Shown here in pieces: positions 17,685 through 26,428 of a DNA stretch of 64,000 nucleotides. Origin of the DNA: Minisyncoccota bacterium (GTDB taxonomy: Bacteria; Verrucomicrobiota; Verrucomicrobiia; Methylacidiphilales; Verrucolacustridaceae); contig JASGCJ010000002.1 in the NCBI GenBank assembly GCA_030054195.1, positions 46,270-110,269 on the forward strand, given 5' to 3'. Numbering within the stretch: position 1 is the first letter of the stretch; each line of letters begins with the position of its first letter. Below the pieces are notes generated by a model that saw nothing but the letters and a program-made list of their open reading frames with translations, was not told the origin of the DNA and searched no databases. Position numbers and translations under genes: made by a program.

Positions 17685-20461
17685 GCCCCGCCCCCCAGAG
17701 CCGCCTTCACCATCTTCTCAACAGCCGCCAACGCTTTGTCGATTCCCGAGGCATCCGCTCCCGAACCCTGCGCCATATCAGGTCTTCCCCCACCCTTGCC
17801 GCCCACCTCAACCGCCGCAACCTGGATGATCTTCCCTGATTGCACCTTCTTGGCCGCTTCGGCCGTGCAAAGTGCAACCAAAGGCACTTTTCCTCCCTCT
17901 TTCCCGATCAAAAACAGAACCGCCTCCCCCTCCCTCTTTAATCGATCTGCCAACACGGGCAAATACCCGTTCGGAACTTCCCCCAGATCCACCCCCAACC
18001 ACTTGATCCCGCTCAAAACTGTTCCTTTGGCCCACAACTCCTTCGCATCCTGCTCAGCCTTCTTCTGCATTTCGGCCATTCGATCTTTCGCTGCCTGCTT
18101 GTCCCCCTCCCGCAACGACTCATCCGCTTTCGAGATTTCTCCATCCCGTTTCTTTACCAGATCCCAAAGCTGTTCCGGTGTCTCCTTCCCGCTCCCTTTG
18201 GAAAGCTGTCCAGCTCCCACTTTTTTCTTTTCCAAAGAAACTGCCTTTTCGTCCTGCTTCTTCATTTCTTCTCGGCACCAATCGGCCAGCGCCGCTCCCG
18301 ACACCGCTTCGATTCTTCGTACCCCCGCCGCGATCGCCGACTCTCCCACCACTCGGATAGCACCGATCCTCCCTGTCGATCTCACATGGGTTCCTCCGCA
18401 CAACTCCTTTGAAAAACCACCGATATCCACCACCCGTACCGTCGTCCCATACTTGTCGCCGAAGAACTGCAGGATCGTCGAGTCATCCTTTACCTCAGCA
18501 TAAGGCCTCTCCCCCCACTTTACCGCCACATCAGCCTTCACCTTCTCGTTCACCTCAGACTCCACCTTCGCCAACTCCTCCGCACTCATCGCCTTCAGAT
18601 GCGAAAAATCAAACCTCAGCCGATCCGGCCCCACATACGACCCCTTCTGTCTGACTCCCTCTCCCAACACGCTCCTCAATGCCCAGTGCAAAAGGTGGGT
18701 CGCACTGTGATGACCCTCGATTCTTCCCCGTCTCTCCGTATCCAAACTCACCTTCACCGGACCTTTTGCATCGACGACCGAATCGGTTAGATGGACGGGA
18801 ACTCCACCCGCTCCACGGATCGTCGCCACCACCTTCACCTTCTTTCCATCCCACTCAATCCAACCCGTATCCCCCACCTGTCCTCCCATCTCGCCGTAAA
18901 ACGGTGTCTGCCCCAAGAATACCCGACCCTTCGCACCAGCCGGCCCCACCTCTTTCAACGCCTCGGCCGCCAACCTCTCCACCTTCGACTCCTCCGTCTT
19001 CTCATAACCCGTGAAGACGGTCGGGAAATCCGGTCCTACTTCATCCTCCACCTTGATCGTCGTCTTGTTCTGCGACTGCCTTGCACGCGACCGTTGAGCC
19101 TCCATCGCCTTTTCGAATCCCGCACCATCGACCTCCATTCCTCTCTCTCTGGCCAGCAACTGGGTCAGATCCAACGGAAATCCATACGTGTCATACAGAG
19201 TAAAGGCATCCTCACCCTGAATTCCCTTGTTCGATCCCGCCACCAGCTTCTCAAACATCGCCAACCCCCTCTCCAACGTTTTCGAGAACGAAGCCTCCTC
19301 TGCCGAAAGAACCGCCCGAATATCCTTCTCCCGCGCCTTCAGTTCCGGGAACGCTTCCCCCATTGTTCGGATCAGGGGCGTCGCCAGTTCCGAAAGGAAC
19401 CCGTCCGGCAACTTGAAGCGGCGACCAAACATCACCGCCCGTCGCAGGATTCTCCTTAATACATAATTTCGACCCTCGTTCCCAGGCACAATCCCGTCAG
19501 CGATCGAAAACGAAAGCGTTCGCACATGATCCGCCAAGACCCGGAAGATACAATCGTTCATCTCTTCCTCGCTCACTTCTTCCCGGTTCTTGGGCACCCG
19601 CGCCCCGTACTTCTTACCCGACATTTTCTCAATTTCCGCAAAGATCGGTGCAAACAGATCGCTCGCATAGTTGGACGGGTCTTTTTTGAAATCCTTGAAC
19701 CCGTCCGATACGGCAAGTATCCCAGCCACCCGCTCCAATCCCATTCCCGTGTCCACATGCCGCTCAGGCAATGGCTTAAACTTACCGCCCGGTTCGGCGT
19801 TAAACTGGATGAAGACCAGATTCCAGATTTCCAGACAGCGCGGATCCCCCTGATTTACCAGCTTCCCTTGGGTCTTTCCTTCCGGTGTTAGATCCACATG
19901 TACTTCAGAGCACGGTCCGCACGGACCCGTCTCTCCCATCATCCAAAAATTGTCCTTTGCATTCCCCATCACCACGTGAACGGCCGGATCCAACCCCGCT
20001 TTCTTAAACTTCTCTACCCAATATCCGTGTGCCTCGGAATCAAATTCTGCCGGATCCCCAGGTCCAGGCTTGTAAACCGTGGCGTAAAGTCGGGCGGGCG
20101 GGAATTTCCAGATATCGACCAAAAGTTCCCAAGCCCAGTCGATCGATTCTTTTTTAAAATAATCCCCGAACGACCAGTTCCCCAACATCTCAAAGAAAGT
20201 GTGGTGGTAGGTGTCGAAACCGACGTCTTCCAGATCGTTGTGTTTACCGCCCGCCCGGATGCACTTTTGCGTGTCAGCGGCTCGGGCTGGTGAGTTTGGA
20301 AATTTGGCCTGCCCCAGAAAAATCGGAACAAACTGGTTCATCCCTGCGTTGGTAAACAGGAGATTCGGTGAAGTCGGCATCAAACTGGCCGAGGGCACGA
20401 TCGTGTGGTTCTTCCCACGGAAGAAATCTAAGTACCCTTTTCTAACTTCAGCCGATTTCAT
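17681..20461 (-). CDS. alaS: Alanyl-tRNA synthetase
   Basis: 926 residues, first gene of the alaS-rib operon. The class II catalytic core begins at 'MKSAEVRKGYLDFF' and has 'PNLLFTNAGMNQF' and the 'TGPCGPCSEVHVD' loop. The editing domain has the zinc motif 'HHSATHLLH' and 'CGGTHV', and a C-terminal oligomerisation and C-Ala part ends 'GGRPDMAQGSG'. Domain order and length are typical. Its linkage to the riboflavin genes by ATGA overlap is uncommon. The shared 152-bp gap with the divergent superoxide dismutase holds the promoter region. Confidence 0.98.
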   Translation of the reverse strand: MKSAEVRKGYLDFFRGKNHTIVPSASLMPTSPNLLFTNAGMNQFVPIFLGQAKFPNSPARAADTQKCIRAGGKHNDLEDVGFDTYHHTFFEMLGNWSFGDYFKKESIDWAWELLVDIWKFPPARLYATVYKPGPGDPAEFDSEAHGYWVEKFKKAGLDPAVHVVMGNAKDNFWMMGETGPCGPCSEVHVDLTPEGKTQGKLVNQGDPRCLEIWNLVFIQFNAEPGGKFKPLPERHVDTGMGLERVAGILAVSDGFKDFKKDPSNYASDLFAPIFAEIEKMSGKKYGARVPKNREEVSEEEMNDCIFRVLADHVRTLSFSIADGIVPGNEGRNYVLRRILRRAVMFGRRFKLPDGFLSELATPLIRTMGEAFPELKAREKDIRAVLSAEEASFSKTLERGLAMFEKLVAGSNKGIQGEDAFTLYDTYGFPLDLTQLLARERGMEVDGAGFEKAMEAQRSRARQSQNKTTIKVEDEVGPDFPTVFTGYEKTEESKVERLAAEALKEVGPAGAKGRVFLGQTPFYGEMGGQVGDTGWIEWDGKKVKVVATIRGAGGVPVHLTDSVVDAKGPVKVSLDTERRGRIEGHHSATHLLHWALRSVLGEGVRQKGSYVGPDRLRFDFSHLKAMSAEELAKVESEVNEKVKADVAVKWGERPYAEVKDDSTILQFFGDKYGTTVRVVDIGGFSKELCGGTHVRSTGRIGAIRVVGESAIAAGVRRIEAVSGAALADWCREEMKKQDEKAVSLEKKKVGAGQLSKGSGKETPEQLWDLVKKRDGEISKADESLREGDKQAAKDRMAEMQKKAEQDAKELWAKGTVLSGIKWLGVDLGEVPNGYLPVLADRLKREGEAVLFLIGKEGGKVPLVALCTAEAAKKVQSGKIIQVAAVEVGGKGGGRPDMAQGSGADASGIDKALAAVEKMVKAALGGGA

Positions 20462-20531
20462 AGAACTAATTGATGATCATATCGTAAGACACCTTTCTCC
20501 TCAAGCCTCCCGTTAGCTCATAACTTGGTAG

Positions 20532-20553
20532 GGACGATTATCCCTAATCGTCC
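20532..20553. promoter_or_regulatory. Inverted repeat between alaS and the superoxide dismutase gene
   Basis: GGACGATTA and TAATCGTCC (9 bp each, perfect) flank a four-base spacer. It lies 60 bp before the dismutase ATG and 71 bp before alaS on the other strand. No T-run follows on either side, so a protein-binding site is likelier than a terminator. The binding protein is unknown. Confidence 0.5.
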
Positions 20554-20613
20554 GATCGGAAAGCCCATCTATGAAAAGCTTTCGCTTCGATCTGCAAACG
20601 GGATAATCAGGCC

Positions 20614-21315
20614 ATGAAAAGACGCTCCTTCTTCCAAATCCTCCTTGGCTCCTCCATCGCCTCCCGCTTCCTGCCCTTCTCTGTCGTTGCGGCGGAACCC
20701 TCCGTAGGTCAGCAAGGCTTGCCGAGACTGAGCGAAGGAGGGCCCTTCACCCTTCCCCCTCTCCCCTACGCACCCAATGCCCTCGAGCCTTATATCGATG
20801 CCCAGACGATGACTCTACATCACGACAAACACCACGCTGCCTACGTCAACAATCTCAACAAAGCCATCGCCCCTTATCCCGACCTCCAAAAAAAATCCCT
20901 TGAAGAACTTTTAGGAAATCTGGATACCGTTCCCGCAGAAATCCGTACCACCGTTCGCAACAATGCCGGCGGCCACTCCAACCACTCCATCCTTTGGAAA
21001 ACCCTTTCCAACCCCGCCAAGAAACCGGAGGGCAAACTAGCCAAGGAGATCAACAATACTTTTGGAAGCTATGAAAAGTGGAAGGAAGAGATGACCAAAT
21101 GCGCGATGGGCATCTTCGGAAGTGGCTGGGCCTGGTTCGGACGAGCCAAAGACGGAAAACTTTTCATCGAACCCTTCCCTAACCAAGATTCCCCCCTGAT
21201 GACTGGCAGAACCCCCATCTACGGGATCGACGTCTGGGAGCACGCCTACTACCTCAAACACCAAAATCGCCGCGCCGAATATGTGCAGGCATGTTTGAAA
21301 ATCTCTTCATTTTAG
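20614..21315 (+). CDS. sodA: Exported superoxide dismutase, Mn type
   Basis: 233 residues. The N-terminus 'MKRRSFFQILLGSS' has a twin-arginine-like motif, a hydrophobic core and an A-A-E-like processing region near residue 27, so the enzyme is probably exported to the periplasm. The SOD fold follows. Metal ligands are in 'TLHHDKHHAAY' (first His), 'GGHSNHSILW' (second His) and 'DVWEHAYYL' (Asp and His). 'GGHxNH' plus 'NQDSPLM' (outer-sphere Gln) are Mn-type markers rather than Fe-type, which is family knowledge. It stands alone, divergent from alaS and convergent with the DinG-like gene. Confidence 0.93.
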   Translation: MKRRSFFQILLGSSIASRFLPFSVVAAEPSVGQQGLPRLSEGGPFTLPPLPYAPNALEPYIDAQTMTLHHDKHHAAYVNNLNKAIAPYPDLQKKSLEELLGNLDTVPAEIRTTVRNNAGGHSNHSILWKTLSNPAKKPEGKLAKEINNTFGSYEKWKEEMTKCAMGIFGSGWAWFGRAKDGKLFIEPFPNQDSPLMTGRTPIYGIDVWEHAYYLKHQNRRAEYVQACLKISSF

Positions 21316-21322
21316 CTTCTGC

Positions 21323-23317
21323 TTAGTCCAACAGCTCCACTGGACACTCAGGGAGAATCCTTAAAAAACTCTTCCCATAGGTCCGACTCAAGATCCTTCC
21401 ATCCAATACCGCAATCTGACCCCGATCCTCTCGGCTTCGAATTAATCTCCCCACCCCCTGCCGAAACTTTAAAATCGCCTCAGGCAACTGCAATTCTCGA
21501 AATGGCTCTCCCCCCTTCTCCTTAATCCTCTCACACCTCGCCTCGAACAGTGGCTCATCCGGAACCGAAAACGGCAACCTCGTCAAAATCACATTCGATA
21601 GTGCCTCTCCTGGCACATCTACCCCCTGCCAAAAGCTGTCCGTTCCAAAAAGCACGCTGTCGCGGTCCTCTTTGAACTCCTTCAAGAGCCGAGTTCTCGA
21701 GCTTCCCTTATCCTGCACCAGCAACCGAAGCCCCTGCTCCTCAAACCATCCCGCCATCCCCTCCGCCGTCTTTCGGAGCATCGCTCGACTTGTAAACAGT
21801 ACAAATGCCTTCCCCTTGGTCATTCCCACAAACCGCTGAATCCATCCCTCCAACGCCTCCTGAAATCTCTGCCCTTCGGAAGGCTCCGGCATCCCCTTAG
21901 GTAGATATACCCGCATCTGACTCTCATAATCAAAAGGCGACTCCACCAAAAGTGTCTCCGCTTCTTGCGCCCCCACCCGTTTTGCAAAAAACTCCAATCC
22001 CCTTCCCACATCCAGAGTCGCACTCGTCATAATCGTGGTGCAGTCAGGCCGAAAAACCAGATCCTCCAATCTTTCCGCCACCTCCACTGGGGAAGCGTGC
22101 AGACTCATCTCCCCCCGGTGCGCTCTGCCCTCCTCGGGTAGCCTCCTCTCCACCCAGTACGCGTGCCCTTCCCGACTCATTTTTAAAAACTCCCCTAGTC
22201 CAAAGGCGCTCGCCTCCAACCTTCTCGCATGATCTTTCAACTCGTTCCTCTCCTCCCCATCCCCCGCATCCTCCGCCAGCTTCAGCAATTGAGCCCGCAC
22301 ATCCATTAAGCGTGGCCCCAACTCGCTCTTCATACCCAAGGGTTGCCTGACCCGTTTCTGGCCCGAAGCCCCCAGACCCGCACTTTCTAAAATCTCTTCA
22401 AACGCCCCCTCCAAAATCCCCAGCACTCCCAACGTGGATTTCACCGCATTTCCATCGCCGACCCTCGTCAAAACCCCTTTCTTGGTCCGGGGATGAACCA
22501 ACCGCTGCAAAAGAAACCGTAGCGACCCTAGCCTCACCTCCAATCCCAACGCTTTCGCCGCCACATCTTCCACTTCATGAGCCTCGTCCAACACCAGAAA
22601 ATCATTCGGGAAAAGATATCCTTCGCTTGGGGACTCTTCATTTTCCTCCGCACCCGCCAGCAACCCGAAAAGCAGCGCATGATTCAGAATCACCACGTTC
22701 GCATCTAACACCTTCGTCCTCGCCATCTGATAAAAACATCCTGTTGGCCCCCCACAATGCCTTGGAGTGCAGGCAAACGCCTCGCTGCACACCTGCGCCC
22801 AGACCGCCGCATCCACCTGAAAATCGACATCTGAAAGGGTTCCATCCTTTGTCCGCCGTGCCCACTCCACCAACCCCTTCAACTGCTCCGCCTGACCTGT
22901 CGCAAAAAGATCCCCCTGATGCTGCTGCGCTTTTTTCAACCGATGCGGACAAAGGTAGTTCTGTCTTCCCTTGAGAAGAGCTGCCGTGAATTCAAACGGC
23001 ACCAGCGATTGAACTATCGGCACATCCTTCCCGAACAGCTGCTCCTGCAGATGAATTGTATAAGTACTGATGATCGCCTTTTTGCCCAGCTCATGAGCCG
23101 CATAAGCAGCTGGGACGAGATAGGCCAAGCTTTTGCCCGTTCCCGTTCCCGCCTCCACAACCAGGTGCTTTCGATCCTCAATAATCTCGGCTACCCGCTC
23201 CGCCATCTTTGCCTGCCCAGGCCTAGACTCATATCCCTTCGCCTTTCCCAGCTTACCCCCGTTGGAGAAAAATTCCCCCATCTGGAAAGCCAAATTCCCT
23301 TGCCCTTCTTGCCTCAT
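21323..23317 (-). CDS. DinG/YoaA-type ATP-dependent DNA helicase
   Basis: 664 residues, superfamily 2 XPD-like helicase. Walker A is 'EAGTGTGKSLAYLVP' (about 53-67). Four iron-sulfur-type cysteines lie between motifs Ia and II: 'NYLCPHR', then 'VCSEAFACTPRHCGG' and 'GCFYQ'. The Walker B box is DEAH ('LVLDEAHEVED'), and the C-terminal motif VI-like part is 'LPEAILKFRQGVGRLIR'. DinG-type enzymes unwind 5'-overhang DNA, D-loops and R-loops and need the 4Fe-4S cluster. The gene is the last of a same-strand series below cbiX, 129 bp downstream of the 4Fe-4S protein gene. Confidence 0.9.
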   Translation of the reverse strand: MRQEGQGNLAFQMGEFFSNGGKLGKAKGYESRPGQAKMAERVAEIIEDRKHLVVEAGTGTGKSLAYLVPAAYAAHELGKKAIISTYTIHLQEQLFGKDVPIVQSLVPFEFTAALLKGRQNYLCPHRLKKAQQHQGDLFATGQAEQLKGLVEWARRTKDGTLSDVDFQVDAAVWAQVCSEAFACTPRHCGGPTGCFYQMARTKVLDANVVILNHALLFGLLAGAEENEESPSEGYLFPNDFLVLDEAHEVEDVAAKALGLEVRLGSLRFLLQRLVHPRTKKGVLTRVGDGNAVKSTLGVLGILEGAFEEILESAGLGASGQKRVRQPLGMKSELGPRLMDVRAQLLKLAEDAGDGEERNELKDHARRLEASAFGLGEFLKMSREGHAYWVERRLPEEGRAHRGEMSLHASPVEVAERLEDLVFRPDCTTIMTSATLDVGRGLEFFAKRVGAQEAETLLVESPFDYESQMRVYLPKGMPEPSEGQRFQEALEGWIQRFVGMTKGKAFVLFTSRAMLRKTAEGMAGWFEEQGLRLLVQDKGSSRTRLLKEFKEDRDSVLFGTDSFWQGVDVPGEALSNVILTRLPFSVPDEPLFEARCERIKEKGGEPFRELQLPEAILKFRQGVGRLIRSREDRGQIAVLDGRILSRTYGKSFLRILPECPVELLD

Positions 23318-23446
23318 AAAAACCGTCCCTGGTACTTAGATTGGTGGGCCACAAGAAATTTCACTCTCTAGGTATGGAAGGACTGGAGTCACTTTGCGAG
23401 TCCTCCCCAAAGCGAATTCCACACGCCAAGAAAAAGACTTTTTTGC

Positions 23447-23980
23447 CTAACCCTCCAGACAACTCCAAAACATCCCACAAGGCCCCGTACAAAGCATGGG
23501 CATCTTGGCATCTCTATCTGCAGGCTTTTCCCCTGCCCACAGGACAGCCTTGAGACATCGTTTCTTGCAATTTTCCTCGATCACTCTTCGAGGCATATCC
23601 CCTGCTTGCGATACCTTGCTCCGAACCCGCTCGGTCTGCTTCGTCAATACATCATCCCATATTTGAAATTTCAGTTTTCCATGTTTCCATGCCTCAGCGT
23701 TTCCCCACAGGCCAGGATAAATAACCTCCATCCCCTCGCGAAACTCCGTCACGCTGTTGGCGTCATACTGCCAACCCGAAACTAGATTTCCTTCACTTCG
23801 AAGAGGTCGATACTTTCCTCGCTCATCCCAACGCACCACCTCCTCCAATTCGTCCAGGGTCGCTACGCTGCGTAACTGTCCAACCGCGTCTTGATCCTGA
23901 ATATGCCTGACCACCCAACCCTTCTCATTCTTAATCCAGCACACTTGCCCCATTTCGCCTGCTTCATACATCGTTTCCAT
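23447..23980 (-). CDS. 4Fe-4S protein of the DR2241 type, partner of CbiX
   Basis: 177 residues. The N-terminal two thirds resemble the small stabilising domain that follows CbiX in DR2241-like proteins. The C-terminus has five cysteines (C138, C142, C164, C168, C174) in the pattern of its ferredoxin-like iron-sulfur domain ('CKKRCLKAVLW', 'LCTGPCGMFWSC'). In Deinococcus these parts are fused to CbiX in one chain. Here they are a separate gene six bases after cbiX, which supports a joint function in tetrapyrrole metal insertion or a redox step next to it. The exact reaction is unknown. Confidence 0.65.
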   Translation of the reverse strand: METMYEAGEMGQVCWIKNEKGWVVRHIQDQDAVGQLRSVATLDELEEVVRWDERGKYRPLRSEGNLVSGWQYDANSVTEFREGMEVIYPGLWGNAEAWKHGKLKFQIWDDVLTKQTERVRSKVSQAGDMPRRVIEENCKKRCLKAVLWAGEKPADRDAKMPMLCTGPCGMFWSCLEG

Positions 23981-23986
23981 GACGAT

Positions 23987-24733
23987 TTACTTTGAAGCCT
24001 TGGCTACTGCCAATTCGATAATCATTTCTTCGACTTCTTCCGGCCTTCCCAAGGGCTCGCCATAACCCACCTCACCCTTTTCAGATTCATACCAACCTTC
24101 CCCCGCGCCCGATATCCCCAAAAGTTCTGGTACATCCTCCGAACCATGCAATCCCCCAGCCAAAAAGTGAGGCAATACCACCACTGGCCCTTCCTGAATG
24201 AGAACTCTCCAGTCTGCAATCTTTGGGTCCTCCTCCAGAAATACAGCCCGAGCTGTCCGATAACCGTCTTTCGCCAATTGCTCGGCTAAATCTACTGCCG
24301 CCACTCGTGAACCTGCATGCAGTGGGGTTCCATGACTCGCCACCAGAAGGCTCACCTGATTGGGTTTCCAGCTCTTTGCCGCCAACAAGCGTTCTGCCCG
24401 CTTTTGAAAATGACTAAGTATCTCTGACCTCATTCCGATCGGTGCCGTCACTCGGCACTCCACATCCAATGTGTCCACAAATTCCCTCTGCAGAATCTTC
24501 GTGGTAAAATACCCATTCGCCAGAAACCACGGAACCACCACTACCTTTTTCGCTCCCAACCCTTGGATTGCATCCGCATAGGAGGGTTGCTCCTTCCAAA
24601 AAGCCGACCGTACCTCGCCAAAAATCCCCCTCTCCCTGATTCGGTGCGCCGTCTCCCTCGTGAACCGACTGGACTCTGCATTTTTGGTGGAGCCGTGGCC
24701 TGCTAAAATGAGTGCTACATCCTTAAACTGCAT
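23987..24733 (-). CDS. cbiX: CbiX-family sirohydrochlorin chelatase
   Basis: 248 residues with two CbiX/SirB halves. The first begins 'ALILAGHGSTKNAESS' (metal-binding His at about residue 14) and has 'VVVVPWFLANGYFTT'. The second begins 'LLVASHGTPLHAGS' and has 'VVVLPHFLAGGLHGSEDVPE'. Family members insert Co2+ or Fe2+ into sirohydrochlorin in cobalamin or siroheme synthesis. No other cobalamin or siroheme genes are nearby, so the metal is not decidable. It is coupled to the downstream iron-sulfur gene (6 bp). Confidence 0.85.
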   Translation of the reverse strand: MQFKDVALILAGHGSTKNAESSRFTRETAHRIRERGIFGEVRSAFWKEQPSYADAIQGLGAKKVVVVPWFLANGYFTTKILQREFVDTLDVECRVTAPIGMRSEILSHFQKRAERLLAAKSWKPNQVSLLVASHGTPLHAGSRVAAVDLAEQLAKDGYRTARAVFLEEDPKIADWRVLIQEGPVVVLPHFLAGGLHGSEDVPELLGISGAGEGWYESEKGEVGYGEPLGRPEEVEEMIIELAVAKASK

Positions 24734-24793
24734 GAGGGGATCTTACCCCAAATCGCCTAAAACAAGAACCTACCGCACAACAGGCGGTGAGAG

Positions 24794-25987
24794 TTAGCGG
24801 TTTGCTTTGACCGGCACCCCTTGAGAGGCTGGCCCGCCAGAGGGGTTGGGGAAAAGCGGTGCGGGTTCGACAATCCGCGAACTTTCAGGGCGTGCCGAAA
24901 CAGTAATCGTAAATACCTGCTCTTTTCCGTCTCGCTTGACCCGAACTGGAACTTTCCCCCCTACCTCCGAAAAAAACGCCGCATCCAAAATATCGGAGGG
25001 CTCATGCACAGGTCGTCCTCCAATTGAAATCACCTCATCCCCCATCTTCAACCCACTCTTTTCAGCAGGAGTACCCTTATAAAGCCGATCCACAAAAACT
25101 GGCGCACCACGCTCAGGCCGGCTTCGATCAGGCATCACCCCCACTCCCATCCATCCGTGACGTGGCTCCCCAAACTTCTGAATGTCTGCCGCAACTTTTG
25201 AAGCCGCCTCAATCGGAAGAGCATAACACGCCTTACCCTCATCGATTTCTAACATAAGGACACCTACCACTTTTCCTTGGCTGTCCAAAAGCGGCCCACC
25301 AATCTGTCCTGGTTTAATCGGCAGATTCGCACGCAGGTGAGTCGTAGCAAAAAACCGCGTCAAATACTTCACATCAAACCCGGCAACAAATCCGAATGTC
25401 GGTTCCGCTTTAAGATCATAGGGAAACGCCACACTCACCACGGCCGATGCAGGTCGCAACCTCATCCCCTCGCCGAAAGCCAAATGGGGAGTCTGAGTCG
25501 CTGGAATTTTGAGCACAGCCACTCCACTACGCGGATCCCGCCCTAAAATTTTTGCGGTAAAGGTTCTTCCGTTCACATCCACCGATACGGAGTCAGCCTG
25601 ACCGACCACCGCATACGCCGTCAGAATTGTGCCCTGCCCATCAATAAAAAATCCTGTACCTGCCAACTGCTCTGCCCCATCCGTGGCCCGCAAACGCACA
25701 ACAGTAGGCACCGCCTGCTCGTACACCCCACTCACCTCGGCGGCGATCTGGTCAAAAACGCCACTCCCTTGCGACATTGGAGCCTTGGGTGCTGAGGGCT
25801 CGAAAGAAGCCGACGCAGGAGGAACTAAATCTTGGGTTACTGAAACGGAGACAGGACCCGAGTGATGAGCCAAATAGTAGGCTCGCCCACCGATCAACCC
25901 CGTAAAAGCAACGAGGAGGACAAGGAGGGATAGAAAAACGTATTTAAAACGCGAGACGGGAATCATAAGCCACCGCACCGTGCCCAT
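24794..25987 (-). CDS. HtrA-like PDZ protein without catalytic triad (pseudoprotease)
   Basis: 397 residues; a second ATG at 25966 is equally possible, and both overlap the preceding gene. Residues 14-38 form one membrane anchor. A trypsin-like domain of HtrA type (about 85-270) is followed by a PDZ domain (about 275-375). The landmarks align closely with DegP/DegS but each catalytic residue is replaced: His by A126 ('ILTAYAVVG'), Asp by G155 ('DPRSGVAVLK'), Ser by I229 ('KPGQIGGPLL'). It cannot be an active serine protease by this mechanism. Being the third gene of an ECF sigma/anti-sigma unit, it may sense envelope proteins through PDZ, which is inference. Confidence 0.85.
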   Translation of the reverse strand: MGTVRWLMIPVSRFKYVFLSLLVLLVAFTGLIGGRAYYLAHHSGPVSVSVTQDLVPPASASFEPSAPKAPMSQGSGVFDQIAAEVSGVYEQAVPTVVRLRATDGAEQLAGTGFFIDGQGTILTAYAVVGQADSVSVDVNGRTFTAKILGRDPRSGVAVLKIPATQTPHLAFGEGMRLRPASAVVSVAFPYDLKAEPTFGFVAGFDVKYLTRFFATTHLRANLPIKPGQIGGPLLDSQGKVVGVLMLEIDEGKACYALPIEAASKVAADIQKFGEPRHGWMGVGVMPDRSRPERGAPVFVDRLYKGTPAEKSGLKMGDEVISIGGRPVHEPSDILDAAFFSEVGGKVPVRVKRDGKEQVFTITVSARPESSRIVEPAPLFPNPSGGPASQGVPVKANR

Positions 25988-26408
25988 TTACATAGAGGGG
26001 CCGAAGCTGAGTCCCTTCCCCGCCAGCCGCTGTTTCAATCAGCTCAGGCTGAATTTGCAGAGAATCGTCTACCGAATTCGCCGCTACAATAATTCCCTTG
26101 GCATGCGCAACTTTTCCGTCTGCCAGAGGCGTAATTCCTGGCGCCACAGGTCCTAGGAAAAATGCAACTCCAGCAATCAAACATGCAACCGACCCTGCAA
26201 CCGTGGCCAGACGAGGTACGCCCGCGACCCAAGGCTCAAACAGGACTTCCAATACTTTCGAGTACCAAGGCTCTTCCCGTAAAATTTCCTGCCTCTGATA
26301 CTGGTGGAAAGCATCCACAAATTTCTCGAAGTAGGCCTCCCCAGGGGTCTCCAATCGCTTCAACTGAAGGAGCTTTTGTAACTCTGAAAAATCTTCTTTT
26401 TGGTTCAT
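25944..26408 (-). CDS. Single-pass membrane protein, putative anti-sigma factor
   Basis: 154 residues. The N-terminal 75 residues are soluble, helical and charged ('EDFSELQKLLQLKRLETPGE'), one hydrophobic segment covers about 78-100, and the rest would be periplasmic. No zinc-binding HxxxCxxC anti-sigma motif is present. The assignment rests on its topology and position, 20 bp after the ECF sigma gene and overlapping the HtrA-like gene by 44 bp, the layout of sigmaE-RseA-type modules. Sequence homology to RseA was not recognised. Confidence 0.6.
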   Translation of the reverse strand: MNQKEDFSELQKLLQLKRLETPGEAYFEKFVDAFHQYQRQEILREEPWYSKVLEVLFEPWVAGVPRLATVAGSVACLIAGVAFFLGPVAPGITPLADGKVAHAKGIIVAANSVDDSLQIQPELIETAAGGEGTQLRPLYVNGHGAVAYDSRLAF

Positions 26409-26428
26409 TTGTATAGTCTTTCTATTTT

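Noticed and set aside
20462..20613. FMN riboswitch or T-box leader for the alaS-rib operon
   Set aside because: The 152-bp gap shows neither the conserved FMN-riboswitch boxes nor a T-box sequence; only the inverted repeat at 20532-20553 was seen.
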